Below, piece after piece: positions 1-13,400 of a stretch of 64,000 bases of DNA. Origin of the DNA: Patella vulgata. Taxonomy: Eukaryota; Mollusca; Gastropoda; Patellidae. The DNA lies in NCBI RefSeq assembly GCF_932274485.2, contig NC_065880.2:74085730-74149729 (forward strand), in the 5' to 3' direction. The translations under genes were made by a program, and so were the position numbers. The notes beneath the pieces were generated by a model that did not search any database, was not told the DNA's origin, and saw only the letters and a program-made list of their open reading frames with translations. How positions within the stretch are numbered: position 1 is the stretch's first letter; each line of letters opens with the position of its first letter.

Positions 1-370
1 TAAAGTATACAAAGTTGATAACATTTAAAATGGACGACATTTTGTAACTTCCAGAATAAAAGTATAAAGTTCTTTTGGCATTTACAGTTGCATTTAAAAT
101 ATAAATTTGGTTTACCACGATGATGAAGAATTTTGTAAATGAGACCGAACTGCGTTGCAACCAGACGATATCTGGAATGCGCTGTCACAAATTCCTCTAC
201 GTTCATTCACTAAGGATCGACATCAAATCATGTTTAAACCGAGGTTCAACTTCACACCTGCGCTTAAATTTTCTACAATTTTCTTTGAAGACTAGGCAAA
301 TAATGTAATTTATCAATATGCTTACATGATATACAAATTTAAGCAACAGTAATTTTAGGTTCAACGTAGA

Positions 371-728
371 TCAATGTACAACAGGTATATATATTGATTC
401 GATTATCAAGAAATAATTTATTATTGCTCTAGATTTTGGTTTTATACAATAATGGCCATAACTGGATCCCACTGAGCAGTCAAACATTTGAAAACGTTCC
501 TCGTCCATACTTCGCAAACATTGTGCCGCCCACTCTTCTAGATCTATTTCTTTGTGTGGAATGTTCCTTTTTTTGTGATCGTCTTTCATATATGTCCTCA
601 ATGACCTCGTCACGGAGTAGTAATATCATATGATACTTTTTGGTTTCATAACGTCTCGACTTGTCTCGTCCACGACATAACGTCACATTCTTGATGATTG
701 CGTGTTTTCGGGTAACAGACATTTTCAA
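371..728 (-). other. Two overlapping unrecognised ORFs downstream of Brachyury
   Basis: Frames at 480-728 and 371-613 overlap. One begins MSVTRKHAIIKN and is rich in Arg/Lys. The other contains EIDLEEWAAQCLRSMDEERF and reads like a globular acidic protein. I recognise neither. They could be the end of a neighbouring gene, a decayed copy, or chance. Codon-like composition is the only support. Confidence 0.2.
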
Positions 729-806
729 TCAGCGCCCCTCAAACCGGAGACAACCAGCATACATCATGTCAACACTATAATTTCTCGTGTCATTCCGGCT
801 GCCATC

Positions 807-812
807 TTTATT
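807..812 (-). terminator. Likely Brachyury polyadenylation signal
   Basis: AATAAA on the minus strand, about 220 bases past the Brachyury stop. This would give a short 3' UTR ending near position 790. No transcript evidence is available, and other A-rich signals farther out cannot be excluded. Confidence 0.45.
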
Positions 813-1028
813 AAATAAATGAAGAATGAGCTGAAAATGGCTGTCGTTGATATGTTTTGGTAAAAGAATAAAACCGATCGTGCTGAGGGGTTAAATGGTG
901 ACATTAACAACCATGATAGGCTCATTAGAAACCATTTAGTTTATCAAAGGAAGCACTGATGCATAGCGCCCTGCAGTTTCAATATCACAGTCAAGAAATG
1001 GATTGTCACCCTAGGCGACGTGTTCTAC

Positions 1029-1405
1029 TCATAATGGCGGAGGGGTTAACGGACTCCAGTTCGTACGAGCGCCATCTCGAGCAGTGACATACGTAGAGAT
1101 ATCACACGGATGTTCGTATGAAGATTGAGAGACGACACTAGAGGCTGATGGCACAGGTGGTATGCTAGTTACTGTGGTTGTCGATGATGGGAATGAGTAT
1201 GGAGCTGTCGTTCGGAGATAAGGCATTGCACAATTCTGATTGGGTGATAAATTTCCAACAGCACCGCTCATCCACATTCCATAGTTGCCTTGACCGCCAC
1301 CTGAGTTGCTAGGTAACATGCCATGACTGCTGGCTGACATATGTGCCCAGTTTTCTGTGAGGTTTAACATCGGTAGGTTGGAGCCCATATCCCTTGAGAA
1401 ATTAC
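1029..1405 (-). CDS. brachyury (T): Brachyury coding exon 7 with stop
   Basis: 377 nt. Two bases complete G314, then residues 315-438 and TGA at 1029-1031. It is the Ser/Gly/Pro-rich transactivation tail and ends [11 protein letters not shown], like the SPLTPP/SVTPP endings of other Brachyury proteins. The acceptor is CTATTTTTCAG. Confidence 0.93.
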
Positions 1406-4400
1406 CTGAAAAATAGAAACGCAATCAATAAATTAACATGTTTGGCTAATCGCAATTTAATGTTTCCATACATCTACCCATAATCCCACTCAAATATGGC
1501 GTCAGTCACAACAACCTTGTTTTCCCGGCAAAAAATGGACTGATAAGTCATCTGACATTGATCAATCAATTACTATAATCACCTTTCTCTGTAATCAATC
1601 CTCGTAAAATCACAAAACTTCTAACTATCATGCAAACCAACTGTGTTCGTATCGGAGCAGACTTAATGGCATTGGCAGGGTTATTTGTGTTAAAACTATT
1701 CAAAGATAAGCAGTTCAAATAGGCCTTAAATAATTTTTCTGCAGAAAATATCATTTTGTATAATGTTTTGTATAATGTTTATTACTTTGTAGATAACCCA
1801 TGAACCACATTGAAAAAAATAATACAAAGGCGCAACAATAATAATAATAATACGATTAAAGATATTCTATACTTAATAATCACGCATAAGCTGCTCAAAT
1901 TACGATCTATATTCAACCCTAACATGTGACTTGTGCCAAATTTGACGACTTTTTCTTTTCGTCTCTATTGTTTCAACAAAGTTGTATCCTTTCGCAGTGT
2001 CATGTGAATTTAGTGTACACAGAAGATTTAGATATTTTGTATCACTGTATGGAGTGAACCTAAATTTTTTAAAACTCAAATCTTAAGTCGTCGGTGAAGT
2101 TCAGTCGTGAGGATATGAAACAAATTTATGAAGATTTTGTAGTGTTAGAGAAAAAGTTGCATGGTTGTGACACACTACGATAGTTACAATGACTTGTCAC
2201 TTGTTCGCAAAAACAACTTGATGAAAATCAGTCCGACTGAAATCAGTGCTTTTTCTCGATGAAAACGTGTCTGATAATGAAAGTGACGTCTAAGACGCAG
2301 TGGCAAGTGTTACCCAATTGAACAAGGCTGTGTATTGACAGAGACAAGGTACTAGAGGACCGCAACGTGACAACAATAGGGCCAAATCACGCATAATACT
2401 TGCCCGCCAAAAGTTACGTGAGTGACGTCGTGATATTATCCCGACGTCGCGTTCTGGCTAATGGTGGAGCGATGGTAAGATAAGCTCGGTTGTAAGAGTT
2501 TAAACCTAAGACAGTGTAGATGAATTGTTGAACGTGTGAACTAGTTGCGATTATGTCGCCAATTGTAACACTTATTATTTTAGAGTCAAAATTACAACGT
2601 TAATCTATGGTAATTGTTGTAGATTGGACCAAGTGGTTGACCGTGTATTATGTTATGACGATGAACCAAGGTAATCACAATGTTGATCCGTGGTCAGATA
2701 ATTACGTATTTTACATCTTGACTCAGCTTTTGTGGGGTATGTGGGCGGCTCTACAAATTTTAAAAATCAATTCAACATTTGAAATTTGAGATAAATTGAA
2801 GTCTTACCAGGCGGTGATCGTCGTTGATAAGGATGAGAGTATGGTGATGGTCGGGGGTTCCTCAATGATAATCTATCACAACCATGTGGATTCGACAAAC
2901 CCAGTGGGTTGGTGAATTGGTGAGCTGGAGGGGGGACTAGAGCATGACTTCCGGGTGGTAAATACCACGTACCCGTTACTAAAATAAAAAGAAAACAAAA
3001 TAATTAAATTTGATAAAATCGTTTCGAATCATTTGAAAAAAAAAAAAAATTATGCATTTTAAATCAAATACGCATCACCCCTTGTGAATGTATTGGAAAT
3101 ACAGTAATGTTCACATATATCAATCCATAATTTTTTTTGTTGTATTTTATTTAAGTGACTTTTCCAGATGGACCAGGTGCATTGTAATATTCATATTATG
3201 TCACTTTTAGAAGAACTGAATATAACATATATGCACTACTTCGAATCTCTAAATAGTTTAAGTTTTGATGTATGGGCTAATTAAGTTGTCATATAGGTGA
3301 TATCTACATCTGTATCTAAATTGTGAAAACATTTGAGGTAAAATTAATTCCACGTGAAACACAATCATGATGTAATCTATTTATGTTGAATCCATATATT
3401 TTTCTGCATTTAAAAAAAAATATCTTTATGATATTTAAAACCTGTTATCTATTATTAACGCCTCATTAACTTTAATACAATAATTAGCTATGGTTGTAAT
3501 TAATGTGAAACTAATGACAGATGAAGCAATATCATGTTCGGGGGATTAAATAATCCACCGTGCATTAGTACGTGTGCAGATTTTTATAATTCGCGTGGTA
3601 TATATATGATATTTAGAGATACCTTGTGGTCTGTAATTTGAATAAATCTTGATTTAACACTACATAGACCACCAAGACTGAACACTCTAATTTGCATTAT
3701 GATTTACGACATTTTCTATCTTAGGAGTAATCAATATACAATTGCATGCCGGCATTTCAATTTTTGTACCATAAAAATACTTAATAAGCAGGTTGTTATT
3801 TCAATATTATAATGCTGGTGTAGATATTCATAGAAATAAATATTTATCTTATTAACGGGTTGATTTATGATTTGAATTTTTGTTAATCTAAGAAGGATCT
3901 AAAGTTTAATAACTTTTTAATTATAACGCATCATACACTAAGGTGTTTGCTTTAACCTGTAATGATGGACTATTCATCAGAATAACTCTATTGGTTAACG
4001 AGGCATAACTGGGGTATTAAAAAGTTGTGTACTTTTCTGAAATGCGCGCATAAAACTTTGGGGTATCGTTTTATATAAAGTTAAATCAATTATTCTATTC
4101 CAAACCACAAAAAACAACGAAAAAGATAAATTGCTGAAGCTGCAAAGGGAGAACAATTTTCCCCATTATTCGCTAACGTCTTAAAATTACCAAAAGTTAC
4201 AATGTTCAGACCTGGTTTCACAAAGCATTCCCAGCCTTCAGTTAAGAATTTACTCAACTTTCAATCACTGTTTATGAGAAATATCTTTGATCCAGAAAAA
4301 CAAAAATTTGCACACAGTTTCTTATTGATGTATTTGATACATTAAAACAATAAAGTTTTGTAAAGGGCTATCGAACAATTTTGAGTATGTTTTGTGAAAC

Positions 4401-7400
4401 CGGCCTCTGGCGTATGGCTGTCTGTGTGAATGTCAAACGTTTTCTTATTTGACATTATATGTTGATATATGTATTAAACAATATACCATCTTAAGAGATT
4501 AGAAACTGCAATAAGCAACACCTTTAAGATTAGATACAAATTTATAGAGAAAGCCTACTAAATTTATCTATTTTCTAAGTTCATTGCGTGACGATGTTTA
4601 GTAAATTTCAAGACTTGCCTATCGCTATCTGTGTAACTAACTAAAATAAATTTACATTGAGTGAGATTTGTTCACACCTTATAGATAAGTTATTGTACTG
4701 ACAGCTGTGTTCATTAAATCTATATCTAACAAGTTACATTTAAACACAGACAGGTCAAGTTTAAAGACACTACGACAGGAAGACCATTTTAAAGTCGTCG
4801 TCCTATTTAGAAATTGATATAAAATTCTCTCAAACAACCATTGCACAATTATTGGACGGAAAATACACCTGTAAAGTCCCAAAGACAACCCATTATTATT
4901 TTAAAAGCGTTTTGTGCGTTCTTCTCTCTGGGATTCATTTTATTCTAATATGCATGTACAAGCGACTAAAATGGCGAATGATACAATAACAAGAAATGAA
5001 AAAGATCCAAATTTGAAGGCTACTATGGTGTATAAAATTAAAGGCCAACTCAAATACATAAATATGAAGAATAAAGAATCTGAAACTTCCGTTGACCGCT
5101 TTCTTATTGAAGGTACAGCATCTATAAATGCGTTTTATTCTGAATATTAGCTGTGTCAATTTGTATTTTTGTCTATGTTATGTATATAGTAACACCTGTA
5201 CGGAGTAAGTTGGTCACCTACCACTGTTTAATACAGGAGTTATTTACAGGTATAGACGGGCACCTGTACATCAATTACATTCTACGTGATAATTTCTACA
5301 ATTTGGAAAGGTTAACCCTTTTTTAGCTAAGAGGAAATAAATCTACTCGGTATTAGTTAACAATGGTTTAATTATACAGCTTACTGTACTGTGTCCACTA
5401 TTATAACGGTATATTGGAGTCTATAGTACTCTAGCCCTTCTTTATTGTACGCGTACTAAATAATCTATTATTCTCACTTTAGTAAATTCTATGAGTATAA
5501 AATATCAGGTGAATCACCATAACGTTACTTTAATTAAAAGGATAACAAATAAAATGAACAGACGATATTTTAAATAAAAATACTAGACCATTAGTTTCTA
5601 CTGGTTTTATGTCCGAATTATAGTATAAATTGGAAGTCTTTTCAGTACAAGCTGGCCAATTTTGTTACATTTAAGAAAAATATTAAATATTTAATAATCT
5701 CTAATTATTTATAACTCAAAATTTGCTATAAAACCACTAAAGGAATCTTAAAATGTACATGGGTGTTGCTATGGTTAACATCTTGCTTCTTCATTTGCAT
5801 TGCATAGGATACGTTTATTGTGCTAAAAGTTTTATCTTACTTTTGTATATAATTTACGATAAATTTTTAATTTTTATGTTTTTTTTTAATGTTTTTATCA
5901 GTTTACAGAAGTATGGAAAGTTATATATTATGTGTTTGCGTATATAGCAATCAATAATAAGTTATCAATTTTTGAATAAGTCCGTGTCTTAACTAATTTA
6001 AGGTAAACTAATAATAACACAAGACAGTTCTGTGGATAACAATCACAATATTATATACACACGACATTTCAACAAGATTTCACTGCTTGTTATCAAGCAT
6101 ACAAATTTACGACCAGTGAAATCTTGTCGAAACGTCGTGTGTATTATAATATAGTGATTGTTTGTCATAGAACTGTGTTGTGTTATAATAATAAAGAGTA
6201 TTAATAAGCAGTGGTGCTTTGACTGAGCTATTCAATCATTTGATGAAATTTATTTTCATATTCATGGATACTGGTTATAATTTATTGGATTAGGTATTAT
6301 ATCTAATATAATAATATAGAGTACTGTATTTCTTAGTAAAATAATTTGTTCGATTTAAGTTATTACAGTTCATATACACCTTCTTCGCCTCGTTAATTCT
6401 TGTGCTTTTATATAATATAAAAAAATACTTACAATGTGAAAAGGTTCTTTGGTCACTCATTAATGGATCGTCTATAAATTCTCGTTGATCGGGTCTGAAA
6501 CGAAATTTTTTAAATAAAGTTGATTTGTCGCATGGATTAACATATAATGGCCTCTTCTAAAGAGACTTAAAACTCCACGCATTCCATTTATTTTGTACTT
6601 ATGAGATGTTCTAGAATGGTAATTTGACAAGATCCTTAACAATTGGTTTTAAAGGGGGGGTGATATTTTATCATAATAAACCCATAAAAAAATGTATATT
6701 TGTTGTCAAGAAGTGTAAAATTTTTTGAGCTTCATGCCTATACTAGTATATAATATTACAAGAGGATATGTCTTTCTTCTTAAGGGCTTCTATTTTTTAT
6801 TTCATAATATGATGACTTTTGACTGGTGTTAAATTAACTGTATGATTTATAGCACAGGGTGCATGCTGGTATTTAAGGTGTAGGATAACACGCTTTCTTT
6901 AGCTATATTAATATAAACATGTTAACAGATATAGTGCTAATCCAAGTCATGTGCCCAATACACCTCACACAATCCCCCAAACTATTCATTATATTCTATA
7001 AGATAAACAAGCCATCAGTTGGGCAAAACAATTAGGGTAATTCGACCCCTAAATCAATCCCCAATTTAAGGTCTCATATACCGACACATTAATCCACTTT
7101 AAAGCCACTATCGTATAATTTAATATAAATTTCGTTCCTTCGTTTTCAGTTCCCAAACTTGCTAAAACCGAGTTGATTAAAATTCGGGAATTTAAAATTG
7201 ATTTTTCTCTTTATAAGATAATGTCTAAGATTATTGTATGTGTGTAAATTGCGTGTCATTATTTGTAAATATATATGATTAAGTGTCCATTAGCCTCTTG
7301 CTATCTTGCTGTCACCGCAATGACATACACCACGGATATATATTTCACTAGCCTTTCTAGTTTTTAAATGAAGCGGAAAACGAACCCAAAACACAAGATG

Positions 7401-10400
7401 GCTGCCTTGTCTAGGCCGAGACTTAAATGATAGTATATATATCTCAATAAGACATAATATGTTGAAAACTGTCATCTCAGATTCCTATACATGGTTACTG
7501 AAGTAAAATCCTACCCCTGCTTTTGATGAGTGCATGAAAAGTATTCTAAAAGGATTGTCTGCTTTTTATTAGATGCAGTCTCTAAGTTAGACGATATTGG
7601 ATATCACAATGATTCCTTTGATCCTGTAAAAACTTTTTAAAAAAGGATTACATGTTTAGAAACTTGTACTCACCTTTCTTTGGCATCTAAAAAGGCTTTG
7701 GCAAAGGGGTTGTGTTTGATTTTTAAGGATGTGATCTGAAAAAGAATGAATAATATCGTTAGGTTTGAGTTTTGAGATATACATGTATAGAATCACCAGT
7801 GTTGTACTTGGATGCGGGGAATAATTTGAATAATGGAGAAAATGTATTTAAGACGGCTAAGTAATTTTTTGATCATGGATAATCCCGAAGCATGAAATTA
7901 TATTTCCAGATTACCAACCTCTTCGTTTTGATATGCTGTGACGGCTATAAATTGTGTCTCTGGGAAGCTGAACGTCATAATACTCTTCTTCTGAGTACGA
8001 GAATTTACCCGGACTATATGAATTCGAGGTTCATATTTGTGAAGGGAATTTAACATAATCTGAAATGAGAAAGGAAGAAATTTATTACATACAAAAACTA
8101 TTATACGAAATAGGTATAGATGTCTGTGTCAATTTCTGTCACTAATTAGAAAGGTGACCACAGGGAGAACTGCACAGATCATTATTGTCATTTCAACTAT
8201 AAAAAATCCCTTAAATTAACTAGAAATATGATATTAATAACCAAGAAATAGAATTTAAAAAAGAGCGCAAGAAAAAAAATTGGTCAATGAAAAGATCTTA
8301 TCATCTGCCATCGTGGGGACGGAAAAGGGTTGCGCATGGATTCCCGCCAACAATAACTATATGTACATGGTGATTATTAAGTGTTATGGTGTGTCGTTTC
8401 TTCTCCTTATATTATCATTTTAGTTTTAAACATCAAAGAAACTCTCCTCCAATGAAAAGTGGATAGAGGAACGATATCATGTACACAAGAGGGGTATATT
8501 GAAAAATAATGAGTGTCGAAGTGGGCTGTTATTATTAATATGGCCTCACAACACGGCAGTTATTAACTTCGCCATTACACCAGGGGGAGCCATCATCGCA
8601 AACTAGTCATCAACACTTTAAAACCCCTTCTCCCTAACCATTTCCAAACAAATCGAAAGTAGCAATAACTTGCATATTGTACTGTTACGCTTCAGATAAC
8701 ATCCTTCAATTGTCTTGTGTTATTTTATCGCAGACGGCTAACGCCACGATTTCTTCGGTTTGTGAAGATGGGACAGTTACGACCAGTGACTAACTCCCTA
8801 TTAACTCTTTAAAAATTCGCTGGCTTTTGAAGCTTATTCATGTCGACAAGCTATAGAAAAACTTCACACGGGTTTTATACACTTTATAACAAGGGGAAGA
8901 AGATAAAAATGATTTTGTAAATTTATAATGAAAATACACACCAGTATCGACGTTATTACAGTTATATCAACATCGGGTAAAAAGCCCGGAGATTTCTGAA
9001 GTATTTGGTAAACACTTAATAAAAAGGATTAATGGTCGCTCAATTCAATTGAAGTTTGCATTCAATTTTCAATTGGTTTATTATTAAAGCGAAAGTGTCA
9101 ATTCATCTTCAAGCTACATTCTTCAAAAAGTCTCTTTAATTTCGTTTGATAATTGAATGTAGTTTTGTAAATCAAATAAAATATAAGAATATATATTGTT
9201 TTTCTTTCAGTTGCTCATTCTTTGATTACGGTGTGTTTAGAAATCGGTTTGGTAGCAGAAGATGGAAACAATTTGTTTTATCCATCAATGGTTACAAAAT
9301 CTTGATGGCGATGGATGCTCCCTCGCCCAAACTCCTACAAGGATATGCCACCGGGTATCAGGTATTGGTTGGTCCGACAAGGTCAACATACCATCATGCA
9401 TGGTGCATAACGCCAATCACAACTAGAAACAACCGTTAAGATTCTTAATTGCAATTTCTAGACAGGTATCATGTCTGCCTGATGCAATATAAAGCTGGGA
9501 AAATATATTCGACAATCGTGTATAGGTTTCAAGTCCGGCCCCTCGATTGTCAACAAATGACCAGTGAGGTTAAACCAGGGGTTAGCTTCACCAGGGTCAA
9601 ATATGTGAAATATTAGCCGAACGTGCAAAATACAACAAAATTAACCCGTTGAACCCAACCCGAGTTTTACTAAGTTACTTTATCACCCAAACGAAGGCTA
9701 TTCAAGTCGAAGGGGTTATACAATGTGTCACCATTAAAACTAAATATTATATCATCAATATTGTTATATTGGTTTAATTCAAGTTAACTCCGAGATTCAC
9801 AACTAAACGTTAAAAGATAAAACGACTCGGTCAATCTTCAAGCCAATGCTCTGTGTCTGGTTATATCTGGTCTTAAGTATTAGATCTGCTATTTTAGAGT
9901 AAACGAAATAGGACAGTTGTGTTAAATAGTTCCCTACTGGGATCTGGAATTTAAGGGTAAAACATTGTAATATGATCTGCAATATAACCATCGTAATTAG
10001 CCGAAAGTTGCAAAATGACAGATAATTATTGTGACCAGATTAAAAACATCAACTGGTACGTTGAACAGTCGTTTGATTTTAATACATCAATGATCAACTG
10101 CAGAGAGAACGATTTCTTAATGACATCAGTGGCGTGTCACTGGGGCGGGGTGGGCGTTTGGGGGTCTTTGGGTGTCAGGAGGACACAGTCCTGAACATCC
10201 ATTTCAGGGGGTATCCAACCAGGGTGAAATTAAAAATTTAGTTAATGTCGATATGTACAATCTTCCCTACTTTGAATAAAAAGTTCATTTCATCTGTTTT
10301 GCATCGTCCTTGGTTATGTGCCAATTACTAAATGTCATTCAAAGAATATCTTCCTTTCTCACATATCTCATATCTTAGTAATAGGACGTCTTGGGGGAGG

Positions 10401-13400
10401 GCATTACAAAATCTACACGCCACTGGACAAGATCCGAAGTAAACGCGTCGATTCATTTAGTTATTTTGCTTTAAATATTTTCTCCAGTTTTCATTGTGAA
10501 TTGTGTGAATGAGTTATGCGACAGTCAACAATATAGTGTCCACCATAAGACGACAACTAGCAAAAAGGAAGTGTATTTTTTCAGCCTTTCTTTTGATTTT
10601 CGCGGGAACTGTTGACAGACGACAACACGTAGTGCACGAGATGGAATTCTGAACGCGTGAAACGTGGACATGAGATTGACCAGGATGCTACTCTCTGCTA
10701 CAGTGGACCAATAACCCCAGAGGTCATTCCAAGTACATGTACCACCAAATCACATATTTGGTTTCACAAGTTATGAAAATTTTGTCCACAATTTATTTTA
10801 TTTGTTTCAATATATCCATTGTTACCATGTGGCCATTTTTGTGTACAAAATAAAAGTTGCCCTGTTTCGTATTTTTGAAGTAGGCCTAGCCTATATTGGC
10901 TTAGACATCGCATTCGTGTCACTTTTGATTAAGATTCAACATGGAACGAATGAATACACAAGTCACAATTCTATGGAAGCAAATTACTGATTATTACTGA
11001 CATGATATTTCGACAAGGCTTCTCAATTCTTTAAGAAGTTTTGTCGACCCGTCGCTCAGTAAAAAAACAGTAACTGTATTCAATAGAATTGTGACCTGTG
11101 CGTTTCCAGTTGAAACAAGCGAAGCGATAGATCTGAACAAACTTATTATCAAAACATCGAGAGAAAGGTCCTAAAAATGTATGCATATTGACCTCAAATA
11201 TATATATAGATATAAGTCTCATGTATATGCATAGAACAGTATTATGAAAAGGCGTGTCACTAAGTGTCAAGCGAAGAGAATGGTACGAATACCCGTTTCC
11301 CGAATTAAATTAATATGTACAAGGGGACTCGTCATTTTATTTTAAAAAAGCACAGAAATGAAAGTATAAAATTATTCAAATTTACAAAAAATATAATTTT
11401 TATGTTAATGGTGAATGATACGTCATCTCATGGATATTATAACTCTAGAAACCCCCGTCGTGTTTTTGTCCAGTTTTTGATTAGATAACATAAAAGCCTT
11501 TTTAAAAGAAATTGAATCGATTATTCTACAAAATACTTTCATTATTGTGAAAAAAAAAGTATTTCCATTATTTGATAATGTATGTATTAATATGATGTCG
11601 TATAATATAATCTATTGTACGCTTTAAAAAAAGTTTGTTTTTATATTTTTATTGTTGGATTCACAATATATGTTTTAACAAAAAATAATTCTTAAAAACA
11701 TTGCATTGTATTTGTTTTTATTTACCTATAATTGTCGTTTTGATTTGCTATGAAAAGAAAAGGAAGAGACGCTCTTCAAAGCAGAACAGCATTATCATTA
11801 TTTTTTCAGCAGCGCTTATTGATCCAGTCTACATACTAACGAGTCTTTGTTTATCAAGTTATCCTCAAAGTGTGCTCAAATTTATTAGTTATCTAAAATC
11901 GATTAGGTTTTTATATCGATCGAATGGTTAAAATTACGAGATTTTAAAGATGTTGCATAAAATGATAGGATTTTTTTGGTATTGATATTTCTTCCTATTT
12001 TCATGTTTATGGAATTAAACGACATCATAAATAATATAATCTTTTAGGAGACATTTAGTAACTGGATTGAGTAGAACAAACTAAAACACATACTTATAAT
12101 ACTGCTGATATATGTGGGTGACGTTTCGATAACGCCGAGAGAATCCTCTTCAAAACGTCGCCCAAATATATCAGTAGCTGATGTCCATAAGTATGTCCAT
12201 AAGTAATTAATAGTACTGTACAACACATTATAAAACTTAATCCGTTCACTGTTTCGGTAACTAAGTTGTTTATTTTTTTATCCTTAAAAATGGGGATTAA
12301 TACTAAACATACTATGTCTATTAAGCTTTATAATCCGCCTGTCGTTGACTGTTGGTACCGTGAGAACATGACGGAAATAGCCGTGAATAAACGACAAAAC
12401 GGTTATCCTTCCGGGATGTTAAAAATGAGGTTTGCACCCTCCCACCTAAATAGTTCAGGTAAAATAGTTACAGTATCTTAAATAAATTATTTTTGTATAC
12501 GTTGTCTTCAAGATTCATCTTTAATACATTAAACTTTGTTTCTATTTTAAATTTTTGTAAATTCAAGTAATGAAGGAAAACCGAAAACTGAAAATTTATT
12601 TTTTCTTTAATAAATTGTATAATTTAAAAATTAAACATAAATTCTTATTTCAGGATTTTTTAAAATCAACGTTTATAAATGAAAAATGGTGCTTGTGTAA
12701 TTTCATCAATTTGACACTTCTAATGAACTTCCCGTCCTCATTAGCCGAGAAACTGCAGAAATGCAGAACTTTAAATAAACCCCTTTTTATTTCATTTCTA
12801 ATAAACTAATTAAAACTCTACAGCAGAATGTCACAAGTATACACGACCTCAAATTGATATTGAGGCCCAAACCTTTTCTGACGTATATTTGACATTTCAT
12901 GTGAAATAGTAGGCCAGATATACATGTTTATATATTAAATATAAATATTCGCATGTGAAAATCACAGACGGTATTTTATTGGTTGATCTGCATGTGTGTT
13001 AATTGGTCTTTATATATATGAGTTACGTACATGTCTTTTTTATATTTATTTAAGAGAAAATCAAACTTTAAAAATAACCAACCCAGCCGTCGAAAGAGTA
13101 AATATAAAAAAACGTATAATGTTCAATTTTGTTCGCATAAATATAACAATGAGGTTACATGTATGTAAGATGGGTGTACGAAATAATATTTAAGCAAACA
13201 TTTTGGATAAGCAAAAGCAGAAAAGTGAGAAAAATCATCTTTTATCTTTGTACAGTTTTTGATTATTTGACAAAAAATTGGGATAAATTCAATATTTTTT
13301 CGGTTACATATTTTTAAAAAATTGATTATTTGACAAAAAATTGGGATAAAATCAATATTATTTTTCGGTTACAAAGTTTTAAAAAAAAATCATTTCATAT

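Noticed and set aside
252-4679. T-box half-sites TCACACCT at 252-259 and 4672-4679 as autoregulatory sites
   Set aside because: About two such 8-mers are expected by chance in 64 kb; no paired sites were seen.
10130-10230. G-rich stretch as a promoter or quadruplex element
   Set aside because: Looks like a diverged dispersed repeat; no supporting motifs nearby.
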